Source: Myxococcales bacterium
Lineage (GTDB): Bacteria > Myxococcota > Myxococcia > Myxococcales > Myxococcaceae
DNA: 64,000 bases
NCBI GenBank assembly: GCA_030681895.1
Contig: JAUXRI010000333.1
Location: 1 to 64,000, forward strand
Reading direction: 5' to 3'
Made by a program: the position numbers and the translations under genes. Below, one piece after another: positions 42,931 through 51,527 of the stretch. Each line of letters starts with the position of its first letter. Positions within the stretch are counted from its first letter, which is position 1. Under the pieces are notes generated by a model. It did no database searches and had not been told where the DNA came from. It saw nothing but the letters and a program-made list of their open reading frames with translations.

Positions 42931-45369
42931 ATGTCGTTGCCTCCGCACCTCGCCGAGCGTGTCGAACCGAAGGCGCCGCCACCACGGGCAGGCCGATACG
43001 TCGTGTACTGGACTCGAATTGCCGCGCGCGCGACCGAGAACCCTGCGCTCGACGTCGCGCTGACGATGGCGAAGTCGCTCGGCGTGCCGTGCTTCGTCTA
43101 CCACGCGCTGTCGGAGCGCTACCGCTACGCCTCGGACCGCATTCACACCTTCATCCTCGAGGGCGCGCGGGACCTGCAGCGTGACTTGAAGGCCCGCGGC
43201 ATCGGCTCGGTGTTTCATTTGCAGCGCGCGAGCGACCGCCGGCCGCATCTGTTGGAGCTGGCGAAAGACGCCGCGCTGGTGGTGACCGACTTCATGCCGG
43301 TGCAGCCGCTGCTGAAGTGGGACGACGAGGTCGCGAAGGTCGCGCCGCTGTGGAGAGTCGATGCCTCGTGCATCGCGCCGCTGTGGGCGTTCCCCCGTCC
43401 TCAAGACCGCGCGTTCTCGTTCCGCAAAGTCGCCGAGCCGCTGTGGAAGACGAGGCTGACGGCCGCGTGGGTCGACGTGGAGCCGTCACATCTTCCCTTC
43501 GTGCCGGAGTTCGACTCGCTCGACCTCGCGGGCGTCGACGTCTCGACGCTCGTCGCGGGCTGCGACATCGACCACGCCATCGGGCCGGTGCATCACACGA
43601 AGGGTGGTGGCGCCGGCCTCGTCAGGTGGACGCGCTTTTTCGAGACGACGCTCCATCGCTACGAGGCCGACCGGAACGACCCGCTGCGCGACGCCAACAG
43701 CCGCATCTCGGCGTACCTGCACTTCGGCCACCTCTCTCCATTCCGCGTGGCGCGTGACTGCGCGGCCCATCGCACCGACTCGTCCGAGAAGTTCCTCGAT
43801 GAGCTGCTGACGTGGCGTGAGCTGTCGTGGCGCTTCTGCTGGCATCACCCCGACCACGAGAGCGTCGACGTCTTGCCGGCCTGGGCGAGAGCGACGCTCC
43901 AGCAGCACGAGCGTGATGGGCGTGAGTTCCTGCCGTCGTGGGAGCAACTCTCGCGCGGGCAGACAGGCCACGCGTTGTGGGACGCGGCGCAGCGCTCGCT
44001 CCTCACGCACGGAGAGCTGCACAACAACGTGCGCATGACGTGGGGGAAGGCGCTCATTCCGTGGACGCGAACGGCGAAAGAGGCGCTCGCGCTGCTCATC
44101 GACTTGAACCACCGCTTCGCGCTCGATGGCCGCGACCCCGGCTCGTACGGCGGCATTCTGTGGTGCCTGGGTGGGCTCGATCGGCAGTTCACGCCTGAGA
44201 CGAAGTTCTTCGGCACCGTGCGCGCGCGAGACCTCGACGCGCAGGCGAAGCGCTTCGACGTCGCGGAGTACGAGCGCCGCATGCATGGGCCGTCACGAGG
44301 GCAGCCGCTCGCCGTCGCCGTCGTGGGCGGCGGCGTCGCTGGTGCGGCCTGTGCGCGTGCGCTGAGAGACCAGGGCCACAGCGTCACCGTGTTCGACAAA
44401 GGCCGCGGGCCGGGTGGGCGGGTCTCGACGCGACGTGAAGGCGAGCTGTCCTTCGACCACGGCGCGCAGTTCTTCACGGTGAAAGACGAGCGCTTCGCCC
44501 GGTTCGCCCGCTCGTGGTGGCAGGAGCGCATCGTCGCGGAGTGGAAGCCGAAGCTCGCCGTGCTGGGGACTCCGAAGCCACGCGTCGAGCTCGAGGCGGT
44601 TCCGGAAGGCAAGCCCACGCTTCGGTTGGTGGCGACGCCGGGCATGAGCGCGTTGCTGGAGCGCATGCTCGAGGGCATCGACGTTCGCTACGGCACGCGC
44701 GTCGACGCGGTGGTGCGGCGTGACGAGCGCTTCGGGCTGACGGGAGAAGAGGGCGCTCCGATGGGTGAGTACGACGCGGTGGTGGTGGCGGTGCCGTCAC
44801 CGCAGGCCGCGACGCTCATCGACCCCATCGACTTCGCGATGGCCTCGAGGATTCGTGAAGCGACGATGGGGCCGACGTGGGCGGCGATGCTCGCGTTCTC
44901 CACGCCGCTCTCGGTCGACTTCGACGCGGCCTTCGTGAACGTCGGACCGCTCGGGTGGCTGGCACGTGACTCGTCGAAGCCCGACCGGAAAGAAGGGGAG
45001 CGCTGGGTGCTCCACGCGTCGGCTGACTGGAGCCAGGCGCACGTCGACGCGTCGGTAGAGGAGGTGCTCCCGCAGCTGGTCGAGGCGTTCTTCGTCACCA
45101 CCGGCGCGATGCGAACCGAGCCGGTCTTCGCGAAGGCGCATCGGTGGCGGTACGCGCTGGCCACGAAGCCGCTGGGAGAAGACTGTGTGATGCACACCTC
45201 GGGGCGGCTCATCGCTTGTGGTGACTGGTGTCTGGGCGCGCGCATCGAGGCCGCCTTCTTGAGCGGGAGCGCCGCGGCCGGCCGGTTGAACGCGATTCCG
45301 CCGTCGGTGGTGGTCGAGCCGGTGGCGCCGATGCCGGGCCGCAGTCCGTCGCAGCTGCGGCTCGTCTGA
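42931..45369 (+). CDS. Class II photolyase fused to FAD-dependent oxidoreductase
   Basis: 812 residues in two enzymes. Residues 1-450 are a class II DNA photolyase: KSLGVPCFVYHALSERYRYASDRIHTFILEGARDL at 49-83, LTWRELSWRFCWHHPD at 293-308, and NNVRMTWGKALIPW then LDGRDPGSYGGILWCLGGLDRQFTPE to about 422. It repairs cyclobutane pyrimidine dimers using light and reduced FAD. After a short linker (451-459), residues 460-812 form a Rossmann oxidoreductase with VVGGGVAGAACARAL (464-478), VFDKGRGPGGRVSTRR (487-502) and a C-terminal FAD motif LIACGDWCLGARIEAAFLSG. This part resembles renalase-like/amine-oxidase-type enzymes (COG3380). It could supply the photolyase with reduced flavin; this is inference. 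Cytoplasmic. Confidence 0.92.
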   Translation: MSLPPHLAERVEPKAPPPRAGRYVVYWTRIAARATENPALDVALTMAKSLGVPCFVYHALSERYRYASDRIHTFILEGARDLQRDLKARGIGSVFHLQRASDRRPHLLELAKDAALVVTDFMPVQPLLKWDDEVAKVAPLWRVDASCIAPLWAFPRPQDRAFSFRKVAEPLWKTRLTAAWVDVEPSHLPFVPEFDSLDLAGVDVSTLVAGCDIDHAIGPVHHTKGGGAGLVRWTRFFETTLHRYEADRNDPLRDANSRISAYLHFGHLSPFRVARDCAAHRTDSSEKFLDELLTWRELSWRFCWHHPDHESVDVLPAWARATLQQHERDGREFLPSWEQLSRGQTGHALWDAAQRSLLTHGELHNNVRMTWGKALIPWTRTAKEALALLIDLNHRFALDGRDPGSYGGILWCLGGLDRQFTPETKFFGTVRARDLDAQAKRFDVAEYERRMHGPSRGQPLAVAVVGGGVAGAACARALRDQGHSVTVFDKGRGPGGRVSTRREGELSFDHGAQFFTVKDERFARFARSWWQERIVAEWKPKLAVLGTPKPRVELEAVPEGKPTLRLVATPGMSALLERMLEGIDVRYGTRVDAVVRRDERFGLTGEEGAPMGEYDAVVVAVPSPQAATLIDPIDFAMASRIREATMGPTWAAMLAFSTPLSVDFDAAFVNVGPLGWLARDSSKPDRKEGERWVLHASADWSQAHVDASVEEVLPQLVEAFFVTTGAMRTEPVFAKAHRWRYALATKPLGEDCVMHTSGRLIACGDWCLGARIEAAFLSGSAAAGRLNAIPPSVVVEPVAPMPGRSPSQLRLV

Positions 45370-45390
45370 GCGTTCGGAACGGTGCCGACG

Positions 45391-45521
45391 ATGCTGACGC
45401 GAGCATGGGTGGTCTGTGTCGTGTTGGTGCAGGGGTGCGCGTGCTCGAGTTCCGCGTGGTGACGAACGGCTCGGGTGCGATGTCGGTGCACGGCGTCACC
45501 ATCGAGCGCGCGGTTCGCTGA
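45391..45521 (+). pseudogene. Possible frameshifted small lipoprotein remnant
   Basis: The short frame from ATG 45391 encodes a signal peptide with a lipobox VQGC (MLTRAWVVCVVLVQGC), then stops at 45460-45462. A second frame, offset by one base, runs from the same point to a stop at 45519-45521 and encodes a beta-like end, EFRVVTNGSGAMSVHGVTIERAVR. The switch falls next to a GGGG run (45432-45435), a place where an indel or a sequencing error is plausible. A single small lipoprotein of about 43 residues with one frameshift would explain both parts. No family is recognised. Confidence 0.3.
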
Positions 45522-45530
45522 AGCGCGGTT

Positions 45531-46262
45531 TCACGCCACGACGACGGCGTCGACGCCGTGACGACTCAGCAGCGCTCGATGCGCCACCAGCGCCTCGTCC
45601 GTCGGCGGCGCCACGTTCGCGCAGCGTGCCTCGAGCCCCAGCCGCGCGTACTTGCCGAGATAGGTGCGCTGGTAGGGCACGAGATGGAGAGCTCGCGTGC
45701 CGAGGCTGCGTACGAACGCCGCGGTGCGCTCGAGGCTCTCGGGCTCATCGGTGAGACCGGGCACGATGGGCACCCGGAAATCCACCTGCTTCGCGCGCGC
45801 GGCGGCCAGCGCAGCGTTCGAGAAGATGCGCTCGTTCTTCTTGCCGGTGAGGACTTCGTGCCGGGCCGGGTCGGCGTGCTTCAGGTCGAACTGCAGCAGG
45901 TCGACGACGTCGAGCACTGCGAGGAGCGAGCCTTCATCCACTGCGCCCGAGGTCTGCACGCAGGTGTGAAGGCCTGCTGCGCGCGCGAGCGTGAGGAGCT
46001 CTCGCACGAACGCCGGCTGCAGCAACGGCTCGCCACCCGACACCGTCAGCCCTCCGCCGGTCGCCTCGTAGAACGCGCGGTCCTCGAGCACCTCGTTCAG
46101 CACCTCGCGCGACTCGATCGAACGCGCAGTGTCACCGGAGAACGCCTCGGGGTTGTGGCACCACGCACACCGCAGCGGACAGCCAGCGAGGAACACCGTG
46201 GTGCGAATGCCCGGGCCGTCGTGCACGCAACAGCGCTGCAGGTCGAAGACGCGCCCCTTCAT
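45531..46262 (-). CDS. Glycyl radical enzyme activating enzyme (radical SAM)
   Basis: 243 residues. The radical-SAM cluster motif is C28-x3-C32-xx-C35 (AGCPLRCAWCHNPE), and the S-adenosylmethionine site has GGLTVSGGEPLLQP. It generates the glycyl radical on the partner enzyme. It is a compact, PflA-like form without the extra ferredoxin-type Cys clusters that many activases of dehydratase-type glycyl radical enzymes carry between the cluster motif and the GGEP motif. It overlaps the upstream glycyl radical enzyme gene by 4 bp (ATGA), which marks the cognate pair. The reaction is oxygen-sensitive. Confidence 0.93.
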   Translation of the reverse strand: MKGRVFDLQRCCVHDGPGIRTTVFLAGCPLRCAWCHNPEAFSGDTARSIESREVLNEVLEDRAFYEATGGGLTVSGGEPLLQPAFVRELLTLARAAGLHTCVQTSGAVDEGSLLAVLDVVDLLQFDLKHADPARHEVLTGKKNERIFSNAALAAARAKQVDFRVPIVPGLTDEPESLERTAAFVRSLGTRALHLVPYQRTYLGKYARLGLEARCANVAPPTDEALVAHRALLSRHGVDAVVVA

Positions 46263-48805
46263 GGCGACAGCTCCACGCGCGCGATGAGGTCCTCCTGAAT
46301 GCAGCGTCCCAGCCGCGTGAAGTACGCCGAGTAGCCCGAGACGCGCACGATGAGGTCCTTGAAGTCGCCCGGCCGCTCCTGCGCGGCCCGCAGCGTCGCC
46401 GCGTCGGCCGCGTTGAACTGCACGTGGAACCCACCCTTCGCGAAGTACGCGCGCACCAGCCCAACGACGGCGTCGACGCCCTTCTCGGAGCCGAGCAGCC
46501 CGATGGGCAGCCGCATGTTGAGCGAGTTGCCGTAGCCGATGCGCGTCTGGTCGATACGCGAGAGGGAGTTGAGCGCCGCCGTCGGCCCCTTCGTCTCGGC
46601 GCCGTTGCTGGGCGACATGCTGTTCGACAGCGGGGCTCCGGCGAAGCGGCCGTCGGGCGTCGCGGGCTCGAGCGCGCCCTCGTACACGTTCAGCCCGTAC
46701 GAGATGAGGCTCGCCTTGAAGTGGCCTCCCGTCACCGTCGGCTGGGCACGCACCAACTCGCAGAAGCGCGCCACCACCAGCACGGCGAGCGCGTCGACGT
46801 GCCGGTCATCGACGCCGAAGCGTGGACCCGCCAGCAGCCTCTGCCGCAGCGCCTCGTGCCCGCGGAAGTTGCATCGCAGCGCGGCGAGCAGTTCGTCCAT
46901 CGTCAGGGAGCCCTGCTCGAAGACGAGCGCGCGCACGGTGGCCAGCGAGTCGATGATGGTGCCGAGCCCGCCGCCACCCACCGCGCCGAAGTTGTAGCGC
47001 GCTCCACCCCGCGTCATGTCCCGTGCGCTCTCGATGCAGCCGTCGATGGTGCAGCTGATGAGCGGGTTGTGAAAACGCGCGGCCCAGATGCCGTCACGCA
47101 GCCGCGTCGCTTCGGTCACGTTCGCCACCATGACGCCCAGTTGCTGGAAGAAGGCCTCGAGCAGCTCATCGAACGAGCGGAAGTCGCGCGGGTCGCCGGT
47201 GTCGGGGCCGTCCTGGTTGCCGAAGAAAGTCGTGCGCCCGCGGTTGAAGACGAGGTCGAGCGCGGTGGGGAAGTACACCTTGGTGCCGCCCGTCGCGCCG
47301 AAGGTGTCGCCGTTGCCGCTCGGCTCAACGCAGCCGACGAGGCAGTAGTCGCGCGCCGCCTCGAGCGGGTAGCCGTCGTTCATCAGCGTCGCGATGGCCG
47401 TCTCGTCACCGAGGAAGGCAGGCGAGTTGGTGCGGCGGTGCAGCTCGACGACGCGGCGCACGTACTCGGGCGGGCTCTTCACCGAGACGCGAAACGACGC
47501 CGTGGTGGCCAGGCTGGTGTTCTCCACCGCCTCGATGAAGAGCCACGAGAGCGCGTTGGTAGCGTCGTGGCCCAACGCGTCCACGCCGCCGATGGTGATG
47601 TTCTCGACGTCGGAGCCCAGGTGGTTCAACTCGACGCCGCCGAGGTTCGGCCAGATGACGACGTTGTCGTTGAGCTTGATGACGAACTCTTCCAACAGCC
47701 GCAGCGCGTGCTCCGGCGTGATGGCGCCGCGCGAGAGGTCGGCCTCGTAGAAGGGGAAGAGGAGCTGGTCGACGCGGCCGGGCGTGATGCCGCTCCCCGC
47801 GCCGTAGCTGATGATGGCCGCGTTCTGGACGAACCAGAGCGACTGCAGCGCCTCGGCGAAGGAGCGCGGCGGCAGCCACGGCACCCGCTCGCACGTCGTC
47901 GCGAGCTCGAGCAACTCAACGCGGCGCTCCATGGTGACGGGGCCGTCGGCCTGCGCACGCGCGAGCGCAGCGAAGCGTGCCGAGAAGCTGCGCATCGCGT
48001 CGCAGGTGAGGAGCACCGCCTCGAGGAAGGCGCGCTCGTCGTCGGTGCTGGCGCGCTCGAGCCGCGCCTTCGTCTGCGCCGCGATGCCCGAGAAGCCGAG
48101 CGCGAGCACGTTCTTGTGGCCCGGGACGATGTGCGCCTGCGTGTCGGTGCACCGGCCGCGGCCCTTCACGGTGTCGCTGGCACCCGCGCTGATGGCCCGC
48201 AGCAGTCGTGGCAGCCGCTTCACGAGCCCCTTCGTTCCACCTCTCGGCGTGAGGACTCGCGCGAGCGTGCGGAGCCCGAAGGCGCGCAGCTTGCGAACGA
48301 GCTCCCGGGGTGACGTGTTCGGCGGGCTGTCGAGGCCGTGCGCCTGGAGCGCTGCCACCTTCGCGTCGCGCACCGTGCGGCCGCTCCACCAGGGGATGAG
48401 GTCGTCGAGGAGCTCCCGGCGGTCCTCCGGCGTGATGCGGTAGCCGAAGCGCTCGAGCTCTTCGAGGAGGTGCTGGAAGACGAACGTGAAGTCGCCGCGC
48501 TCTGGCGCCAGCGGCGGTGCGATGGGCTTCGAGGCGCGATTGCCGACGAGCAGCTCCTCAGGCTCGAGTCGCACCGTCATCTTCTCGAAGACGTTCGCGA
48601 GGGCCTTCGCCGCCAGCAGCGACGGGTGCAGGCCTTCCTGTTCTCTCCACACCTCGGTGACGAAGCGCGCGCGCTCGATGCACAGCCAGTGTTCGGCGGT
48701 GAGCAGCCGCTCCTTCATCGCGGCGTTCTTCGGGTGGAGCGCGCGCCTGGTGCCTGACGCTGCGAACGGAAGGGACGGCGGGACGACGGCGCGTTCGAGC
48801 TGCAT
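46259..48805 (-). CDS. Glycyl radical enzyme of CxE (lyase/dehydratase) type
   Basis: 848 residues. The thiyl-radical Cys and catalytic Glu are in GCVEP (C492, E494), and the glycyl radical is G824 in RVSGYSAYF near the C-terminus. The CxE pattern is shared with glycerol/propanediol dehydratases, choline lyase and related enzymes and differs from the Cys-Cys site of pyruvate formate-lyase. Substrate cannot be told by eye. The ATG at 48805 has GGGAGG about 9 bases upstream, within the 3' end of the TetR gene. It is 3 bp downstream of that gene and overlaps the activase gene. The enzyme functions only without oxygen, so the organism probably has an anoxic phase. Confidence 0.93.
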   Translation of the reverse strand: MQLERAVVPPSLPFAASGTRRALHPKNAAMKERLLTAEHWLCIERARFVTEVWREQEGLHPSLLAAKALANVFEKMTVRLEPEELLVGNRASKPIAPPLAPERGDFTFVFQHLLEELERFGYRITPEDRRELLDDLIPWWSGRTVRDAKVAALQAHGLDSPPNTSPRELVRKLRAFGLRTLARVLTPRGGTKGLVKRLPRLLRAISAGASDTVKGRGRCTDTQAHIVPGHKNVLALGFSGIAAQTKARLERASTDDERAFLEAVLLTCDAMRSFSARFAALARAQADGPVTMERRVELLELATTCERVPWLPPRSFAEALQSLWFVQNAAIISYGAGSGITPGRVDQLLFPFYEADLSRGAITPEHALRLLEEFVIKLNDNVVIWPNLGGVELNHLGSDVENITIGGVDALGHDATNALSWLFIEAVENTSLATTASFRVSVKSPPEYVRRVVELHRRTNSPAFLGDETAIATLMNDGYPLEAARDYCLVGCVEPSGNGDTFGATGGTKVYFPTALDLVFNRGRTTFFGNQDGPDTGDPRDFRSFDELLEAFFQQLGVMVANVTEATRLRDGIWAARFHNPLISCTIDGCIESARDMTRGGARYNFGAVGGGGLGTIIDSLATVRALVFEQGSLTMDELLAALRCNFRGHEALRQRLLAGPRFGVDDRHVDALAVLVVARFCELVRAQPTVTGGHFKASLISYGLNVYEGALEPATPDGRFAGAPLSNSMSPSNGAETKGPTAALNSLSRIDQTRIGYGNSLNMRLPIGLLGSEKGVDAVVGLVRAYFAKGGFHVQFNAADAATLRAAQERPGDFKDLIVRVSGYSAYFTRLGRCIQEDLIARVELSP

Positions 48806-48808
48806 GAC

Positions 48809-49417
48809 TCAGCGCCTCCCTTCGACTTCGGCGAGGAGCAGCCCGGCCACCTTGCGCACGTGGCGCTTTCGGGCAGCGAGCGCGGCGGGCGAGAACGGGT
48901 CCTTCCCAGTGAGGCGGCGCAGCACCTCGCCGTAGGTGAACCACGAGACGACCATGCCGTAGACGGTGGTGAGCAGGTTCACCGCGTCGAAGTCGCGCGG
49001 CGCCTTCTTCAGCACCTCGCCCAGCCACGTCACCCCGAGCTGAAACATCGGCAGGGTGCGCTCGACGATGCGCTCGACGTGCCGGCCGCTGGTGATCTCC
49101 CGCTGCACGATGCGGGTGAAGGCGTGGTGCTCGCCCAGGAAGTCCGCGTAGGTGTCGAGCAGCGCCTCGACCTGCGTCGTGAGGTCCGTCTCGTGCTTTG
49201 CCAGCGACGCCTGCAGCGCCTCGCCGAGCGCCCCGTAGTACCCGTCGAGCAACGCCTCGAGCAGGTCGTCCTTGGTGCCGAAGTGGTAGTGAATGAGCGC
49301 CTTGTTGACGCCCGAGCGCTCCGCGATGTCGCGGGTCGTCGTCACGTCGAAGCCCAGCTCACCGAATAGCCCGTCTGCCGCCTCGAGGATTCGCTGCCTG
49401 GTCTCTGACGCGTCCAT
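48809..49417 (-). CDS. TetR-family transcriptional regulator
   Basis: 202 residues. The N-terminal HTH is SETRQRILEAADGLFGELGFDVTTTRDIAERSGVNKALIHYHFGTKDDLLEALL (about 4-57). The rest is helical, as the ligand-binding domain should be. GGAGG lies 5 bases before the ATG. It is the first gene of a three-gene operon with the glycyl radical enzyme and activase, so it probably controls its own operon in response to the substrate or a related molecule. A palindromic operator candidate overlaps the upstream promoter (49440-49472). Confidence 0.92.
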   Translation of the reverse strand: MDASETRQRILEAADGLFGELGFDVTTTRDIAERSGVNKALIHYHFGTKDDLLEALLDGYYGALGEALQASLAKHETDLTTQVEALLDTYADFLGEHHAFTRIVQREITSGRHVERIVERTLPMFQLGVTWLGEVLKKAPRDFDAVNLLTTVYGMVVSWFTYGEVLRRLTGKDPFSPAALAARKRHVRKVAGLLLAEVEGRR

Positions 49418-49439
49418 GGAGCCTCCGTGCGTTGAGCAG

Positions 49440-49472
49440 GAGGTTTAGGCGCTTGGTTAACTCCGCGTCAAC
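49440..49472 (-). promoter_or_regulatory. Candidate promoter and TetR-type operator
   Basis: On the minus strand, ttgacg (-35 candidate, 49471-49466) is followed by an 18-bp spacer and taaacc (weak -10). Overlapping it is an imperfect dyad GTTRAC-N5-GTYAAC at 49456-49472 (gttaactccgcgtcaac on the plus strand), a typical TetR-family operator size and shape. It lies 39 bp upstream of the TetR start. An outer taggcg/cgcctta-like pair also flanks it (49446-49451 and 49477-49482, taggcg and cgccta). Confidence 0.5.
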
Positions 49473-49479
49473 TCCCCGC

Positions 49480-51399
49480 CTACCGGGTGCGCCCCTTGAG
49501 GATGAACTGCACGCCGCCGGTGAGCTCGAACTGTTGGCCCGCCGGCAGGGACTCGTGGCGGAGCACCTGGCCCGTGACCGGGTTGATGACGTCGAACTCC
49601 ACTGCGACACGCGGCTCGAGCGTCAGCCGGTCTTTGATGCCGAAGGGGAAGATGACGAAGTCGGTGCCCTGCACCACGCCGTACACGCGCACCGCGCCGG
49701 TGCCGCCGCTGTCGGGCCACATCGCGTTGGGCACCAGCGTGCCATTCGACTCCCGCGCGTACGGCTTGAACGGTGCGTCTGCCCAGTGCGCGTTCTTCTG
49801 CGTCCAGGCGGCGACGCCGGCCGGCACGACGCTCGCGAGCGCTTTGAAGGACGTGAACCCGGGCTCGTTCATCAGGTCGGTGTCACCCCGCACGCCAGAG
49901 CTCGTGTGAAAGACGTACGCCCCGACGCCAGAGACCCACGACACCAGCGCGCCCGCGACGAGCTTCTCGGGGTCGTTCTCGCTCGCCACCGACGCCCCGG
50001 GCCCGATGGGCTCGTTGTTCGACGCCAGCTCCGGCACGCCCGTGTAGTACCGCCACTCCCACGGCTGCCGCACCGGCCGCCACGAGCCCTCGGTCTTCGT
50101 GCAGTCGCGGTCGAAGTGCACCGTCGCGAAGTCGGCCACGCCGCCGCCGTAGAGCCCCTCGACCGTCTCCTGCTCGTAGCCGTCGGGTGCGCTCGCGGCG
50201 ACCAACACGTCGGTCCGGTCCTTCATGTATCGGCTGAGCGCGCGCAGCTGCGTGCGGCCGGCGTCACCGGCGAAGCCGTTCTGCCAGGCCTCGTTGGCCA
50301 CCTCGAAGGCGAAGAGCTTGTGCTCGCGGCCCCGGGACATGGCGAGGAAGGTGTCGACGAGCGCGTAGCGGTCGGCCTCGACGGGAATGTTCTTCTGCCC
50401 GTCGCCGATGAGCGTCCACTGCACGCGCAGGCCGTAGCGGTCGAAGGCGAGGTCGGTCAGGCCAGCGAGGTCGGCGGCGTAGCCGGGGGCGCGCCAGTCG
50501 AGCTCACGGCCGTCCCAATAGTCGGGCGCGGTGACGTCTCCCACGACGCCGAGCGCGCGGAAGTAGTGGAAGCCGTTCTTCGACATCGCGTCGAGCCAGC
50601 GCTCGCAGCGCGGCCGGTCATTCCGGTACATCCACAGCGCAGACATCCACGTCGCGCCGAGCGCGTTGAAGGCCCCATCGTCGTCGGCGAACGCGCGGCC
50701 CTGGCCACGCACCTTGCCGTGACGCGCGGTGACGCCCGTCGGGAGCACGCCGCTCGACACCGCCTCGAGGCGAAACGTCTCCCACGGCCCGGCGCTGGTG
50801 CGGTCGGCGCGCACCACATCGCCGCCTCCCAGCTCCGCCACCACGAAGTGCCCGTCGACCGTCTCGAACGACACCTCGTCACCGGCCCTCACCGCGCCCG
50901 CGCCAGCGACACGATTCACGCGGAAGGTCGCCCACGCACCGGGGCTCGTTCCCGTCGCGAGCAGTGCGCCACCACCACCAGCTGCGGCCAGCAGGTACGG
51001 ACCGCCGTGGCTCTTGAGGTGAACGCGTCCGCCGTGCGCCAGGGGGCTCGTCTCGGCCTCCAGCGTGAACGTCTCCCACGCGCCGACGCTCGCCCGGTTC
51101 GCGTTGACGAGCCCGCCACCCCCACCTTCGGCGACGACGTACTGGCCACCATGACTCTTCAGCGCGACCTCACCGAGCGCAGGCCACGGAGCGCCGGTCG
51201 GAGGCTCCACCGTCGTGCCAGCGTCGGGCGGAGGTGTCGTCGTGCCGGCGTCGGGCACCGGCGTCGTGCTGGCGTCGGGCGTCGAGTCGGGCGGCTGCCC
51301 GTCCATCGGGTTGGGAGTGCCGGCCGGGTCAGGGCGTTCGCACGCGACGGCGAGGATGGCGAGCGCGCACCAGGTGAGAACTCGAGGTTGCAGCTTCAT
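49480..51399 (-). CDS. Fascin-like domain - glycoside-hydrolase-like lipoprotein
   Basis: 639 residues. Signal peptide with lipobox LAVAC (C20), then an Asp/Pro/Thr linker with DAGTT repeats. Residues about 70-225 resemble three fascin-like beta-trefoil repeats (VALKSHGGQYVVAEGGGGG, VHLKSHGGPYLLAAAGGGG, VSFETVDGHFVVAELGGG). The remainder looks like a clan-A TIM-barrel glycosidase, with VANEAWQNGF holding a candidate acid/base Glu (NE) and ELASNNEPIGPG a second. The fascin part may bind sugar. Start chosen at the ATG with GGAG 7 bases upstream. Likely a secreted or surface polysaccharide-degrading protein. Confidence 0.8.
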   Translation of the reverse strand: MKLQPRVLTWCALAILAVACERPDPAGTPNPMDGQPPDSTPDASTTPVPDAGTTTPPPDAGTTVEPPTGAPWPALGEVALKSHGGQYVVAEGGGGGLVNANRASVGAWETFTLEAETSPLAHGGRVHLKSHGGPYLLAAAGGGGALLATGTSPGAWATFRVNRVAGAGAVRAGDEVSFETVDGHFVVAELGGGDVVRADRTSAGPWETFRLEAVSSGVLPTGVTARHGKVRGQGRAFADDDGAFNALGATWMSALWMYRNDRPRCERWLDAMSKNGFHYFRALGVVGDVTAPDYWDGRELDWRAPGYAADLAGLTDLAFDRYGLRVQWTLIGDGQKNIPVEADRYALVDTFLAMSRGREHKLFAFEVANEAWQNGFAGDAGRTQLRALSRYMKDRTDVLVAASAPDGYEQETVEGLYGGGVADFATVHFDRDCTKTEGSWRPVRQPWEWRYYTGVPELASNNEPIGPGASVASENDPEKLVAGALVSWVSGVGAYVFHTSSGVRGDTDLMNEPGFTSFKALASVVPAGVAAWTQKNAHWADAPFKPYARESNGTLVPNAMWPDSGGTGAVRVYGVVQGTDFVIFPFGIKDRLTLEPRVAVEFDVINPVTGQVLRHESLPAGQQFELTGGVQFILKGRTR

Positions 51400-51527
51400 G
51401 AGCGACTCCAGACGCAGAGGGAACGCAGCGGCGTGTACCAGCGGCTTTGCGAGCGTCGTCAGCACGCGGCGCCAGAAGGATGAGCTTTGGACGCCACTGG
51501 CACATGCGCTGCATTTCGCAGAACCCG

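Noticed and set aside
46424..48313. 629-residue open frame on the plus strand
   Set aside because: Antisense shadow of the glycyl radical enzyme, whose catalytic motifs are on the other strand.
49432..51483. 683-residue open frame on the plus strand
   Set aside because: Antisense shadow of the fascin-glycosidase lipoprotein gene; Arg/Val/His-rich.
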